Assembly (NCBI GenBank): GCA_022266195.1 | Contig: WHVY01000003.1 | Coordinates: 7,068,001-7,132,000 of the forward strand | Source: Tetranychus cinnabarinus | Taxonomy: Eukaryota > Arthropoda > Arachnida > Trombidiformes > Tetranychidae | Reading direction: 5' to 3' | Length of the DNA stretch: 64,000 bases | Shown here: in pieces, positions 1 to 13,979 of the stretch | Layout of the letters: the number at the start of each line of letters is the position of its first letter | Numbering within the stretch: position 1 is the stretch's first letter | The notes under the pieces: generated by a model | The model's input: only the letters and a program-made list of their open reading frames with translations | The model's database searches: none | What the model was told of the DNA's origin: nothing | Made by a program: the position numbers and the translations under genes

Positions 1-901
1 ACCAAAGATTCGAGTATAAACCTTTCTCTTTGCTTCTAGGTTAGTAGTAAGATAATGAAAAAATCATCAAAATCATTATTAAATCATGTTCTTATTCGTA
101 CACAGTAAATGTATTCAAATAATTTTACATTAATATGCATAGTTCATTGACAAAAGACAATTACATCAGGTTTATTGAATACGTTCATCATACTACAATA
201 AATGACCCAGAAAAAATGATTAATTATCGATAAATATCGATGAATATTGGCTAACCTTGAGTAAGAATTTCAATTATTAATGAATTCGTTCAAATTTAGC
301 GGTTAACAGAGTCTTGAAGTAACCGGTTACAGGTAACTGAGGAGAAACTGAAAGCGGTTAAGTAATCTTATCTAAAGAGTAAACCTGTTTGTATGATTTC
401 CCGAAAAAAAAACATCGTTGAAATATCTTATTGTTTAGCTGAATTATCGATTTTCCGATGATATTTTCCCCTGTCAAAGTGCTTAATTTGAACAAACGAA
501 TTGTTTGAATATTGTAAGATTTAAGTGAATGTGATTGAATGTTGAAAATTATCGACTACATTAAGAAATGCAATGTTTAAATCTTTCCTGATTATGGGGA
601 AATTATTGAAATGATATTCATAGATATTCAACTGAAAAGTATCGGAGGAAAACTACTCTGTATGCTGTGTACTATAATTATCGAGTCTAAACAAGTATGA
701 TGATGTTGTCTTCTTGGTTTTTTATTGTAAAAAATTATTATTACTTTTTTCATTGCTTGCGGTGATTTTTTCTTAATAATATAAATAATCTGAATTCAAC
801 GTTTATTTTCATCAATTTCATTCAACTCCGATCATCTTCTTTATTTTTTGTGTTGGTGAATCTTGAGGAAGAAATTCTTCATATGAGTTGTTTTTTTGAA
901 G
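1..901. other. 5' flank of the neurobeachin gene
   Basis: AT-rich sequence with no coding region that I can support. It should hold the promoter and 5' UTR of the neurobeachin gene that starts at 902. A TATA-like ATATAAATAA lies at about 779-788, some 115 bases before the ATG, but I cannot tell whether it is used. Confidence 0.4.
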
Positions 902-3900
902 ATGGTAGACGGGGACAACAAAGAAATTGAATTGCCACAATCAACATCAACCACAGAAACTCAGCAAGATTTACAACAGACACAAGATCAAGAAGAACTA
1001 GGTACTCAGCAACCAGCAGACACTCGATCGGAGGAAACAAAAGTCACAGTAGGTGACTCAATAGATGTATCATCTGTTTCAACACCAGAATCATCTCCAA
1101 AATCTTCACCCTCATCTACATCCACAGTTACCGCAACAGCAACTGTAACAGAAACAGCAACATCTTCATCACCAATCTCTGGAGATGAAACCAATAATAG
1201 CGATTCAGCTAGATGTAACAGCAGTGACAGTCCTACGATTAAACCTACCCCTACGATTGCCAATGCAACTTCTAACACCAATAGTTCGACCGTGTCCTCT
1301 GCTGTAACAAACGAAGCTAAACCCAATGTTTCTACATCTCAAGCTCCAACCAACAGTATACATTTGAACAACATTAGCTCTAAAAAAAGTGAAATCCCCG
1401 CAGTTAGCCTGAAATCAATCTTGGAAGATTCTAGTATATCAAATGCTGTTAAATTAAATCTACTGTGTTCAAGAATAGGTAAACAATCAAATTCAGTTGA
1501 TACCGGAGATGGCAATAGAGGTACCGATATTAGTAACAATAGTTGCTTGAATGAAAATCTGGCAGTTATTGATGAATCAAGCTATATAACCGATTCCATC
1601 CTTCATCTTCTAACTAGTGATGATATGCAACGTCTCTTGGATGGTGAATGTTTGAGATTATTTTTTCGAGATTATCTCAAACAATTGCCTGTAAAATGCG
1701 TAGCCGAAATATTAAGTGTACTGATTGCAGTTTTGAAAAAAAGCCTTCTTAATTTAGAATCAGCTAAGGAAATATTGATTGATTGTTTGAGGCATTATTG
1801 CAACAGATATTCAACAACAACAACAACAACAAATAGTGATAACAAGGTCTCATTAATGTCATCATCGTCAGTCTCATCGTCCATCAACAGTGGTACAGAT
1901 AATTTAATCAGACACTTTCTTCGTGAAATAATTAACCTTTTAGCAAGTTACAGTTGTGATGTACAAAAGTTGAAATATCTTTTATCCTCGTCCCAGGAGG
2001 ATTCCCGACTTCTTCATATTATTCGAAGTGCAAATAGTCATCAGAAAGGACGCCCATCAGCTTTCTTTGCATTTCCAGGCACCAAAGGTTCTGTATTAGC
2101 TCTTCCTCCCTTGGTTAAATGGCCTACTCAAAATGGTTGGACCTTTATCTCATGGTTTCGTTTGGAGCCCAATTCTATCAACTCTCAACCCTATCTTTAC
2201 TTTTTTCGTACATCCAAATCGGGTGTAGGTTATTCAGCTCATTTTACTGGCAACTGTTTGGTTTTAACCAGCATGAAGATCAAAGGAAAAGGCTATCAAC
2301 ATTGTATACCATATGAATTTGTCCCTTTCAAATGGTATCATTGTGCTATTGCCTATGTTGCGAAGTGGAGGTCCAGTGAAATCAAGGTTTTCGTCAATGG
2401 ACAGTTAACAGCCAATACAGAAATGTCCTGGCAAGTTCAAACGCAAGATATTTTTGACAAGTGTTTCATCGGAGGAACTGCTGATCTTGTTTCTGAATCA
2501 CATCTTTTCTGTGGTCAATTGTCAGCCATCTATCTTCTTCATGAAGCTCTTAATCCAAGTCAGATATGTGCTATCCATCGATTGGGACCCAGTTATATGG
2601 GACAATACCGTTATCCCAATGAAATGGGTCTTTTTGATAACATGCCTATGATGATGAAAAAAGTCTTGTATGAAGAAAAACTTTCCAGTGCATTGATTAG
2701 CTTATACACTCCAGTTGCCGTTGAAGGTGATACATTATGTCTCCAATCAGCTCCAAAAGGAAATGTTTCATATTTCGCATCAAGTCCTCATGCTGCCTTA
2801 TTAGGTAATACTAAGGCTATTATAACCCGGTCGATAAATGATACGTTACAATCCATTGGAGGTATTAAAGCTCTTCTTCCAATTTTAAATCGTTTTACCG
2901 GTTTACATGGTTCCATTCCAGCTGATTCAGAGGCTTGTTCAACATTAATAGGTTTTATCTGTGATTTACTTGAATCTTCTCCTCTCTGGTTTGGTAATGA
3001 AGTTGTCCAATCTCACGGTTTTGTAATAATCTCCTCTCTCCTTGCCAAAAATCCAAGGTACCTAATCAATGAGGAAACCCTTGAGATAATTTTAAATTTA
3101 ACCAAAACCCTCATGTCCGCAATGTCAACCTCTTCTCTGACGAGCTCAACTGGTGACAGTATTCTTTTAAAACAATTAATGGATAGCATTTTGTTCAATT
3201 CTTCTTTATGGATCTACGTTGACGCCAAACTTCAAATTCGTTTATATTGTTACTTGGCCACAGAATTTCTCACCGTAGGTGCTGCAGCCTCATCCTCTTC
3301 CTCCTCCTCCTCACCTGGATCAAACTGTGATATATCTTCAACCGTTACCAGGGACAGTGGCAATGATTCAATGAACAGTGGTAGTTTCTCTTCAGCAAGT
3401 ACCGGTGTTGGTTCAACATCAAGTACTGGTGGAGTATCATCTCCCGGAGGTGGAGTAATATTCAGTGAAGTTCGCAGAATCTCAACTGTCCTTCAATTAC
3501 TCCATTCCCTTAAATACTACTACTGGCTAGTTCCAGAAGATTGTGGTTCATTAGACTCACATGGTTTACCAGGAGCTAATATGACAACTACTTTAGGAAT
3601 TTATTCAATATCAACTCAACCTGTTCAAGTTAAAGCTCGAGAGTCTTGTTTTAGACCTTCCAAAAATGACCTTATTTCCATTCGAAGTTACATCCTGTTG
3701 TTCATTAAACAGCTTATCATTAAAGGCAATGGTGTACACCATGATGAACTTCAAGCTATCCTTAACTATCTGTCCACTGTTCACCAAGATGCTAACCTAT
3801 TAGATGTTTTACAAATGTTACAAACACTTATGGTTGAGCATCCATCTTCAATGATTCCAGCATTTGACATGAAAAATGGTGTTCGAACAGTTTTCAAGCT

Positions 3901-6900
3901 CCTCGATTCACCTAATGAAGAAATTCGTATTCAATCAATAAAGCTATTGGGCTACTTTTTGTCTCGGTCTACAGCCAAAAGAAAGCAAGATGTGATGGGT
4001 CCCAATAATTTGTTTATGCTTTTACGTGAAAGGCTGATTAAGTTCACTCCATTATCAATCGATACTTATAATGTGCTTTTTGAAATTCTGGTGGAGACAC
4101 CGATTGAAACTATCAGATCTAACGGAACAGGAGGTTTTAGTAGTCTTCGCATTGAGAATCCAATGATATTAAAAGTAATTGCTACTTTAATCACTGATGG
4201 CAAGAAATCAACAACATCGAACCAGGCTAATTCTGGCAAAACATCAGACCCGCATAATGTAACCACCATAAAGTCAACTTCAGGATATCATCACAACCTA
4301 GAAGGAAGAAGTGATCGTAACAAAATTAAAAAATTATTCATCAGCGATTTATGGCGATTGTTGGTGAATAATCGTGAAAATAGAAGATTGGTTCTCCAAA
4401 TGTCTGTCTGGCAACATTGGTTAATCAACTTGGTTGAAGATCGTAATGATCATATTGTTCGAGATCAAATTCTTGCAATCTTCAGAGTACTCTTGTATCA
4501 TGCTATTAAATATGAATATGGCGGCTGGAGAGTTTGGATTGATACGTTGGCAATTATCCATGCGAAAGTTAGCTTTGATGATTTTATGAGTCAATTTGGT
4601 GGTGCAGGGGAAAAGAGAAATAACATCAGTAATAATAGTATTAATCATAATTTGAATGGTATATCATCATCATCACCTTCATCATCAGCAGTTTCACCCT
4701 CAACATCTTCATCTCAGTCAGTTCCAATAAACACTAAAGTATCAGGTGAATCAAACAGATCAGATAAAGCAACAAAACCAGCTGAATCCAATGCAAATCA
4801 AGGTAAGATTAATCATAAATCTTGAATTAGTTTAAATTTCATTAACCTATCTCATTTGTTAGACTAAATTAAATGTCCAGAAATACTCAAATCAGACCAA
4901 TATCTGAAACAAACGATAATGAAAAAAATATCAAAATGCTTTTAACTGGATATTAAGTTATACCATTGCTTTAGCGAATCTCATGTTTATTTAATTCAAT
5001 GATTAGACACACTGTTTAAGTTGTTGCTTTTTGCCAGGATATTAAACTGATAAATGGTATCTAACTTTGATCCATTACATGTTTATCATTAATTTGAATA
5101 ATTTTTATCCAAAAAATTCAATGAGCAGCCAACATTAGGTTCACTCTTTTATTGATTTAGATGAACCTGAAAAAAAGGAAATGAGGAAGAGACAGATAAA
5201 TAGAAAGTAATTTATTTACCATTCTAAATGATAACTTGTTTATTATGTGCTCACAATTTTCTGTAACAATATAGATGAATCGTTAGATGAGCATATTTGA
5301 TGAGAAAGATCAAGATATCTTTCTAGATAAATTTTTTACATTGAATCAACAGTTTCGATTAATCTTTAAAGGAATTCAGCTCTTCCAATTGTTATAAAAG
5401 GTTAGATGTTTCCTATTCTGTAAAATACCCTGAGTAACTGTTATTGTATCTCACTTGAGATTAAAATATTATTTGTGTGAGTCTGCATTAAATCGATTGA
5501 ATATATTCACTTGTATTCATCTAACCCTCGAATTTTCGTCAATGAATCTTTGCTTTTTCCTCGTCTTTTCCTAAAAGCATATGCAAAACATGTTAAGATA
5601 GGATAAGCATAAGATTTGCTCTTTTAACCGTTTTAAGTAAAAGTAATAACTAGAGTTTTTTGTTCTCTCTCCTCAATTGATTTATCCCAATAAACTATTA
5701 ACCTTCACCTCTTGTTCACTTTTTGACTCGGTTAATGGTTCACTGGACTATTGATTAGATTGTCACCTGTGACACATTTTACATGATAGAATCATCCCCA
5801 GTGAACACAATTTTCTCATCTTCTGACTTATTATTTTATGCTGCCAACAATTTGGTAAACAGCAAACAGAAGAGTAAGCAATTTGATAGTTTAGCGATGA
5901 GCTGCTTTTTCAACCTTTTTTGCCTGATTCGATCGTTAATTTTATTACATCTGATATTAATTCAACTCGACAGTTAACTTGCACTTTAATTTACTTCACC
6001 AATATCTTTCATCTTTTATATTAATCTTGAAGTTGAATATTTTTTTTCTTTATACATTTATTGTCCTTTGCGTATTATTTTCATCCTTTAGTAAACAGCA
6101 ATAGGTTGAAGTTGAATTTCAATTTCTTTGACACTTAATCTAAATCAATCGACTTATTTCAGTCATTTAACATTGTAAAAGCTCACAGTAAAATTACTCA
6201 CAAAGTAGCTTGTCAAAATATAATAATCTTTGTCATATTGAGAAAAATCTATGTCGATATGAAATCAACAATAAAATCAATATTTTGCACATAGAAAAGG
6301 TTTTGAATTAGCACAGTAATAAGCATCTCTAAGTTAATAGTTGATGAAATCAAATGAAATGAAACAAAAGAGTCAGTGTTTTATTTCAACATAAGTATGA
6401 GAAGAACAAAACAATCAACTAAAACACTTCTAAGATCATTAAGATCATCCAATGCTGAGGTTAATGGAATGATCATGTTGATACAATGTGTTCAAAGTTA
6501 ATAATTAATTGATAATGAAATGATATTCAATAATAGATACTGTTGTTTTCATTTTGAGATGAACTTTTTCAATCTGACAAGAATTATATTCTGTCAAACT
6601 TACTTATTTTTGCTTCAGTTTCAATCAAATTCGTATCTCACACTCAATTGAGTAATTGTGCTTTTTTCTGTAAAGTGAATCCTGAAAAATTCACCTTTCT
6701 TTATTGGTCAAACCTCATTTTCAACCAGATTAGATACTAATCCAGTCGTTAAAGCTGATGGATTATACTTTTCTTGAACGATTCTTTTATACTTCAGTAA
6801 ACCAAAAATTTTCAATCAATTTTTATTAATTTCATTGTGATTTTTTCTTCTTTCTTTTAGAAGTAGAGTCTGCAGATAAATCAACCAATCTGAATGATTC

Positions 6901-9900
6901 TAATAAAGATCCTGATGATAAACTCATCGAAAAACCACTTCCTTCAGAGGTTTCTGAGGTTGCAGATGATGAAGACAGTAGACCCGAAGACGACAGAGAG
7001 AAAAATGCTGCTGAAGTAACCTCAGAATCTACCAAAGAACCTGTTGAAACTGAAAGTGAATCTGAACTAGCCTCACGTAAGGATAATGAAGCACAAGAAA
7101 AAGCTGAACCTTCTAAAGAAGCAAATAAACCTGAAACATCATCAGATGAAAGCTCAAAACAAGTGATTGATAAAGAAGAAGATAAAATTCCAGATTCTTC
7201 AAATGTTTTACCAGAAGATCAAGAATCCATTAAAAAGGACGATAAGATTGAAGGTGAAGCGCCAAAAACTGAAGAAGAAGTAAAAGAAACCGATGAAGAG
7301 AAAAAAGTTGAAGAAGATAAAGATGAGAATAAAGATGAAGGTGAAGAGAAGGAAGAAAAGGAAGTTCGTGAACCAGCCATCAGCACAATTAGCTCAAGTC
7401 AAACTAATCAATCTTTGGAAAATGTGGACGGTGATAGAAAGAAAAGAAATTCACAGCCAGAGACTCCAGATTCGGGTGACACAGAAACTGACCTTGCTCC
7501 AAGTCGAGCATATCGTAAACATCATCCAAACAGTTTGAAAGAATTTTACACAAATTTACTTCAAGGAGGACGGCAAAGATCTTCGTCTTCATCTTCGTCT
7601 ATGCAAAATGAAAAGATATCTGGATCAGCTTCAGCTACACCAGCTTTTCGGATTCCCGAATTTCGCTGGTCTTCACTTCATCTTAAACTTCTCAATGATC
7701 TCTTCTATTCCATTGAATGTGACCTGCAAATGTGGAAAAGTCAAAGCTCTAAAGACGCAGCCAATAGTGGCTCCGGTCGAGATATTGAGAATAAATCTGG
7801 AGTCATCTTGACTGTCTCAGCAACTCAATTAGATCAAATTTTACAGCATCCCGATAATCAAATCTACATTGTCAACTCAATTCATCTTTTCTCTCAGCTA
7901 TGCGACAATATCATTATAGCTTCGGGAGGTTTACTACCTTTACTAGCAACAGCGACTGGTGGAAACAATTCATCTTCAGGAAATGCTAATGGAAGCAACG
8001 CTGCAGGTACAGGGGGTGAGGGTTTAACTTTAGCTCAAGCAAATGCGCTACTCTATCGATTGGTAAATATGGCTGATATTTTGTGTTTTGCTGCAACTCA
8101 TATCAACTTCGCTGAACTGGAGAGTGAAAAGAATATGTCATCCGGTGGTATTTTGAGGCAGTGTTTGCGACTGGTTTGTACGGTCGCAGTGAAAAATTGT
8201 CTTGCTGTACAGAAACATCATGAGGAAAATGGCAGTTCACTTGATCCTCTTAATTTGGGTAAAGATGGCTATAGCTTGGGTACTTCTATTAACGCTGCTG
8301 CTGAGCTCTTCAATGATTATGGTTATGGAGGCTCAAGTGGAGGTGGAGGTAGTGCACACAACATTGAACCAACTGATATAATTTTATCTGATATGGTACC
8401 TAGTTCTAATCCTGAATTGGTTTCAGGCTCATATCTTCCATTTCACCACTTACCAATCAAAGATCCAACCAAACTTCTACAAGAAATGGATGTTAATCGA
8501 CTTAGAGCTTGTATTTATCGTGACGCCGAAGCTGATACCAAACAATCTCAGTTTCTTGCATTGGCAACTCTTTATTTCATCAGTGTTCTCATGGTTTCTG
8601 AATATCGAGATATCATTGAATCTAAAAGTAACCAAAAAGATGTTAAACGAGCAACTGGTACACTTGGAACAGACATGGAGGATTGTCACGATGAAGATGT
8701 CAGTTCATCAGGATTGTCAGAAATTAAAGGACTGAGCAATTCAATTAATATCAACCCCACTAGTATTGGTAATATGTTGACATCTAAACTAGAGGCTCGT
8801 TTATCATCAATTTGCCCTCTTTTACGTGAAATTATGTGTGATTTTGCCTCATTCTTGTCAAAAACATTGCTTGGTTCACATGGACAAGATTTAGTTTCCA
8901 AAGAGGCTGTCAGAACTTTCCGCCGTCCCAATGCTAGTCCTGTGGAGCTTGTCATGTTACTTTGCTCTCAGGAATGGCAAAATACCTTACAAAAGAATGC
9001 CGGTCTTGCTTTTATCGAATTGATAAATGAAGGTCGTTTATTGAGTCATGCAATGAAAGATCACATTGTTCGTGTTGCAATGGAAGCTGAATTTATTCTT
9101 AACCGATTAAGAGCAGACGATGTCTCTAAACATGAACAATTCTCTCTGGCTTGCCTAGAAACTCTGGCAGCTCGTGCCCATGAAGAAGCTTTAATTAATT
9201 CATTGATTAATTCAGCTAAGCGTCGCGATAGAATGATTTTCACGCGTTTCAAGGAATCATTATCACAACAACAAAAAAGACTTGAAACTGATCGGTCAAA
9301 ATTGTTTTACAAGCTTGATACATGGGAAGATGATGCTCGTCGTCGTCGTCGATTTTTACTTGATCCATATGGTGAAGAAAATGTAGCTCGAATGGAAGCT
9401 GTAATTAATGAACCAAAAAGTAAAACCTCTGGAAAGGATGATAAAGAGGGCCATTCCTTACCTGCTCATTTGATTGTACCAAAACAACAACAACCTTCTT
9501 CTAATCGAACAGAAAGTGACGATGAAACTGAACTCTTCTTATGGGAATCAGAAGATATGAGCTCATCTGTTAATGGTGATGTCGATGATAGACCATCTTC
9601 TGCTGCTGAGTTTGTTGGAACCGTATTGTATTCAGTTGAATGTAACTTAATCTGGAACATTTATTCAATCGAAGGAACTCTTCAAGTTACCGCAAACGAA
9701 CTGTTTTTTGAAGCTATCAATATTAATGAGACATTATCGGTCGATGGTGCATGTATTTCCAAGCAAAACAGTGATGGTGAACGTAAAACTAAATCTCGAC
9801 CTTCTTCTGGAAGTTCACGAGACAAAATACCTGAAGAAAATTTAAAAGGGCTTGCTGGATCGAGTAGCTCTAAACCTGGACGAGGAGGTTTCCGTGATTT

Positions 9901-12631
9901 AGATCTTCGTGTTCTTCGTTATTGTGACCTTATTAATTACAATGGAAAAGTTCCTTTCAATGAGATTCGAGCAATATTCAGTAGGAGATATTTACTTCAA
10001 CCCGTTGCTCTTGAAATATTCTTAGCCCAAAGAACCTCCGTTATGTTTGTTTTCCCCGATTCCGAGACCGTTAAAAAAGTAGTCAAATATCTTCCAGCCG
10101 TTGGAGTTGGTGTTAAATACGGTATACCGCAATCTCGACGTGCTTCTCTTATGACACCAAAACAACTGTTTGCAGCTTCCAATATGACCCACAAATGGCA
10201 AAAACGAGAAATAACCAACTTTGAATATCTCATGTTTTTAAACACAATCGCAGGACGAACTTATCAAGATCTTAACCAATATCCAGTTTTTCCATGGATA
10301 TTGACCAATTATGATGCACCCGAATTGGATTTATCGCAACCAACCAATTTCCGTGATCTCAGTAAACCAATTGGAGCTTTAAATAGTGAGAGACGAGCTG
10401 AGTTTATTGAACGTTACAATTCTTGGGACAATAGTCATATTCCTGCTTTTCACTATGGAACCCATTATTCCACCGCTGCCTTTACCCTTGGATGGCTAAT
10501 ACGGTTGGAACCATTCCATTCCGCTTACCTTGCTCTTCAAGATGGGCGCCTTGAGAATGAATCTCGATTATTTACTTCAATTCGAGATGCTTGGCTTGGT
10601 TCATTAATGGGTGGCCATCAAAACGTCAAGGAACTAATCCCTGAACTTTTTTATCTACCTGAAGTTCTGTCTGGTACAGCACCTCAAGGTTCCAGTCGTA
10701 AACTTCGCAATGTTGAGTTACCTAAATGGGCAGACTCTCCTGAACATTTTATTCGACTTCATCGAATGGCCTTAGAATCTGATCTTGTTTCTTGTCAGCT
10801 TCATCAATGGATTGATCTTATTTTTGGTTACAAACAACGTGGTCCTGAGGCAATCAGAGCAGTTAATGTTTTTTATTACCTTACTTATGAGGGTAACATT
10901 GATTTAAGTTCAATCTCTTGTAATGATCCTGCCCTGAAAGATGCTATTGAAGCACAAATCCGTCACTTTGGTCAAACTCCTTCTCAATTAACCACTGAGC
11001 CTCATCCACCTAGAAGTTCTGCCCTTCATGTATCACCATTAATGTTTTCACCAGTTATGGATGAAATTTGTATGTCCATCAAGTTCCCATTTAATGCGGC
11101 AATCACAGCAATTGCTGCTTGCACTATTAACAATTCGTCCGGCTCCTCTGGTGCATCATCAACTTCTTCTTCAGCCTCTTCAACCAACTCAACTTCATTG
11201 TCCAGTATTCCTTCGTCCATTGTTACCGTTAACAGTGCCCAACATTATCACATTCACAAATGGAATCCCAAAGAGTCAAATCAACCTTTCACCCTGGATC
11301 CTGCCTTAACAACACCTTCTTCAACCTCATCCTCTTCATCCTCCAACAAACGTCATCTACTTGATACAACTTCCCTTTGTTGCTTATCCTCCTCTTCGGC
11401 TCCTTATTCCCCTCGATACATTGTGACAATCGATTCAAAGCACATTATTATGGCACCCTTTTATGACAATTCATTCCGCGTTTATTCAACTGAAACTGGA
11501 AAGTTAACCCAAGTTATTTATGGGCACCGAGGTTTGGTTACTTGTTTGGCTCGAAGTGAATGTAATGTTGCTGTTGATTTTTACGTTGCCTCAGGTTCAG
11601 TTGATTGTTCTGTTCTTTTCTGGACTTGGAATGCCAAGTATGCTCAAATAGAGGGCAATAATGGTGCCTCTGCCGTCTCTGGCAATCCCTTACCCAAACT
11701 TATTCTTACTGGTCATGAGTCCATGATAATGTCTATTTTAATCTCGGCCGAACTTGGTTTAATATCAAGTGGATCTAAAAATATGATCCTGGTTCATTCC
11801 ATAACCAATGGAGATTGCATCACAGTTATTGATGTACGCAAAAGACATTTAAATTTCACTAATGTTTCTAGTTTAAATTACAAATCCGAGTTAGATGAAC
11901 AAATTGATAACAAAAATGTTGAAGTTAAAGTTACACTGGAAGCCAGTATGACTGGAGAAGGACAAGTTCAATATCAATCATCATCAAAAGATAAAAAGTC
12001 TGAAATTAAATCAAACCAAACCAGCTCCTTATCAACCTCTGGCTCTCCCGGTGAATCTAATGAATCAACTGGTATCGTTTGTAATACAAATAATTGCTCA
12101 GATGATGAAGATTATTTCATCACAAACCTTGTTTTAGCTCGAGAATTGGCATTTATTGTTGGAACAGCATGTTCAGTCGATCATCCTTCACCTACATCTT
12201 CATCCAAAGCAAGCTCAACTCTTTCATCAACAACTACCGTTAGTGAACCAACTGCACTTTTGTTTACCTACAATTTGAGAGGTGAATTACACAAATGCAT
12301 CAACTTTCCTCGACCCAAAGACATTTCATCTCTAATGATGACCATTACTCGTGACGGAGAGTACATAATTTTGAGTGAATCACCGTATATGATTAAAATT
12401 TTGCGAACATTTGATGTAACTCCATTATATGCACTCAATACCAGTGATTTACTAACAGCTTGTCCTAGCCCTGAATTAGCTGTAAGAGAAACTGGCCAAG
12501 GAACCAATGCAATTAAGTCAATTCTTCTAGTTGATTACAAATATCTACTGGTAGGAACCGAAAATGGTCGACTGATCATCTACAAATTAGATTTTAATCG
12601 CTGGCATCATGAATATTCTTCTCGATACTGA
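902..12631 (+). CDS. Nbea: Neurobeachin (rugose), BEACH-domain protein, join(902..4802,6861..12631)
   Basis: Large BEACH-WD40 scaffold that in animals acts in Golgi-to-synapse membrane traffic and binds PKA in several species. The first ATG is at 902. Exon 1 ends AG|GTAAGA at 4802 and leaves one base; exon 2 starts after a T-rich AG at 6861 and stays open, giving about 3223 residues (human NBEA about 2950). Order: acidic Ser/Thr-rich N-terminus; LamG/ConA-like domain about 384-565 (PYLYFFRTSKSGVGYSAHF); armadillo/DUF4704 region ending near GGWRVWIDTLAIIHAKVSF (about 1205-1225); acidic linker; conserved RIPEFRWSSLH near 1562; DUF1088 about 1993-2148; PH-like about 2217-2395 with a Ser-rich insertion; BEACH about 2395-2685 (NFEYLMFLNTIAGRTYQDLN); WD40 repeats about 2814-3223, ending in the family-typical FNRWHHEYSSRY. 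The low-complexity linkers look lineage-specific. Identity is very secure; alternative exons cannot be excluded. Confidence 0.97.
4803..6860 (+). other. Intron of the neurobeachin gene (2058 bp)
   Basis: The GTAAGATT donor and the TTTCTTCTTTCTTTTAG acceptor keep the frame (phase 1). The intron is AT-rich. I see no conserved exon or repeat in it. A 64-codon open stretch at 5783-5977 has no recognisable features. Confidence 0.85.
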
Positions 12632-12761
12632 TTAAATTCAACATCTTTAACCCACCTGTCTACTCTTCACGGACAACCAAACCCTTTATCTCATTCTATC
12701 TCTCATTACTTTCCCTTCAAAATGCAAACTCTTTCTCTCAGCGTCTTTTTTATTTTGTCAA

Positions 12762-12767
12762 AATAAA
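12762..12767 (+). terminator. Candidate poly(A) signal of neurobeachin
   Basis: AATAAA about 130 bases after the stop codon, in a short pyrimidine-rich 3' UTR. Confidence 0.6.
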
Positions 12768-13076
12768 TAGTATTTAGTGCCTATTATATTACCACCCTAT
12801 TTCTAGTCTAGAGAAGCAGTAAGCTGATTGATGATGATTTTGATGATACCAAAAGCTTTCCAGATACAATGGATTAGCAAGGATCAAATCTGGATAAATC
12901 GCTCAGGAAAAAAACGCAAATCAATCGTTGCATTAAAAGTATTCGTCCACTTTGCTGCTTTAATGACAACAAAGATGACAGATGACCGCAATTTTCAAGT
13001 GGATTTCATCAAAATAGAAATTTTGATTTTCCAGTTTTTGTTTCATGGGAAACGTAATGAACTAAATGATGAACAA

Positions 13077-13290
13077 GACATTCCCAGTGTGTTAAACAAA
13101 TCAACATGCTCCAATTAATTAATTATGCAGCTTTAAAGTTAACGATTATTTGCAATTGATGATAGCTCGAAATAATTAACAAAATTCCCTTTTTGCTGGT
13201 TTGTGTCAAACAATGATTGAGATTGCATCCATTACAAGAATACATATTCAAATGAAACAATTACAATTAGAAGATAAACAACACAAACAA
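13077..13290. repeat. Intergenic repeat R1 of the transporter array
   Basis: Closely similar to R2 (16311-16595) and R3 (21866-22205), and more weakly to 25815-25990. The shared block runs from CATTCCCAGTGTGTTAAAC through TTGCAATTGATGATAGCTCG to the region around ACAATTAGAAGATAAACA. Its presence upstream of A, between A and the remnant, and upstream of B shows that the flank was duplicated together with the gene. Confidence 0.85.
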
Positions 13291-13375
13291 GAATTAACGC
13301 ATAAAAAACGAAAGATTTAATACATTTCCCTTTTCCATGGATTGATTCTGCTTACCAACCAGATCATACTAATTG

Positions 13376-13410
13376 ATTATTATTATTATTATTATTACAA
13401 TTATTATTAT
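13376..13410. repeat. TTA/ATT microsatellite
   Basis: A run of ATT/TTA triplets interrupted once by ACA. Confidence 0.8.
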
Positions 13411-13816
13411 GCATTATTTAATTTTCTTTTCCTTTCCTTTATATTTCCTTTATCTAACAACAAATCATAAAGAAGGGTATATTTGGACAAATGGTTATTA
13501 AACAAAAAACACTTTGTTGTAAATTTTCATCTTTTCATATAATATTCAACACCGCGTTTTCATTGAAAATTAAAGTCAAAAAACAGATTCAAATAAATAT
13601 TCTGTTCAATCAGATTGTACTCATCGCTAAAACTATTCAGACATGATTTTCCCAAGAAAAGTGGCAAATAATCAGCCTTAGATTTTAAGAAATGAGCTGA
13701 AACATTTTCGCAGCGCTGCCTTGTAGTGGAAGTATCACTAAATAGTCAAACAATCTTAATTGGCTGTTAATCACGTGCAAAGTTTACAAATAAAAACACT
13801 TGTTAACGGACACAAA

Positions 13817-13905
13817 GCATTGGGAAATCAATTTAGATAGATACAAAATTGATCCATACATTATGATAAGTAGATCTAAAAGATGATCAATTGTTCATTG
13901 TTTCA
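13817..13905 (+). promoter_or_regulatory. Conserved 5' module of transporter A
   Basis: Shares with the 5' flanks of copies B, C and D an ordered set of words: CATTGGG, TAGATAGATAC, GATCCATACA (GACCGATAC in the others), ATGATAA, AGATCTA and ATCAAT-TTCATTGTTT. It lies 75-160 bases before the start codon. The conservation while neighbouring sequence has drifted suggests a shared promoter or enhancer, but recent duplication alone could explain part of it. Confidence 0.5.
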
Positions 13906-13979
13906 GTTTTAGTAACGTCAGTCTACTTACTTGTTACATTTGATATTCATGCTAAAAACATCGTTTTTCGTAGTTTTCA

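Larger units (their letters stand above)
12768..13979. other. Intergenic region between neurobeachin and transporter A
   Basis: Holds repeat copy R1 (13077-13290), a TTA microsatellite (about 13376-13410) and the 5' module of transporter A (13817-13905). A 96-codon open stretch at 12828-13118 overlaps R1 and has no recognisable protein features. Confidence 0.6.

Noticed and set aside
12828..13118. A 96-codon open stretch after neurobeachin
   Set aside because: It has an ATG-rich start and ends inside the R1 repeat; composition is not protein-like.
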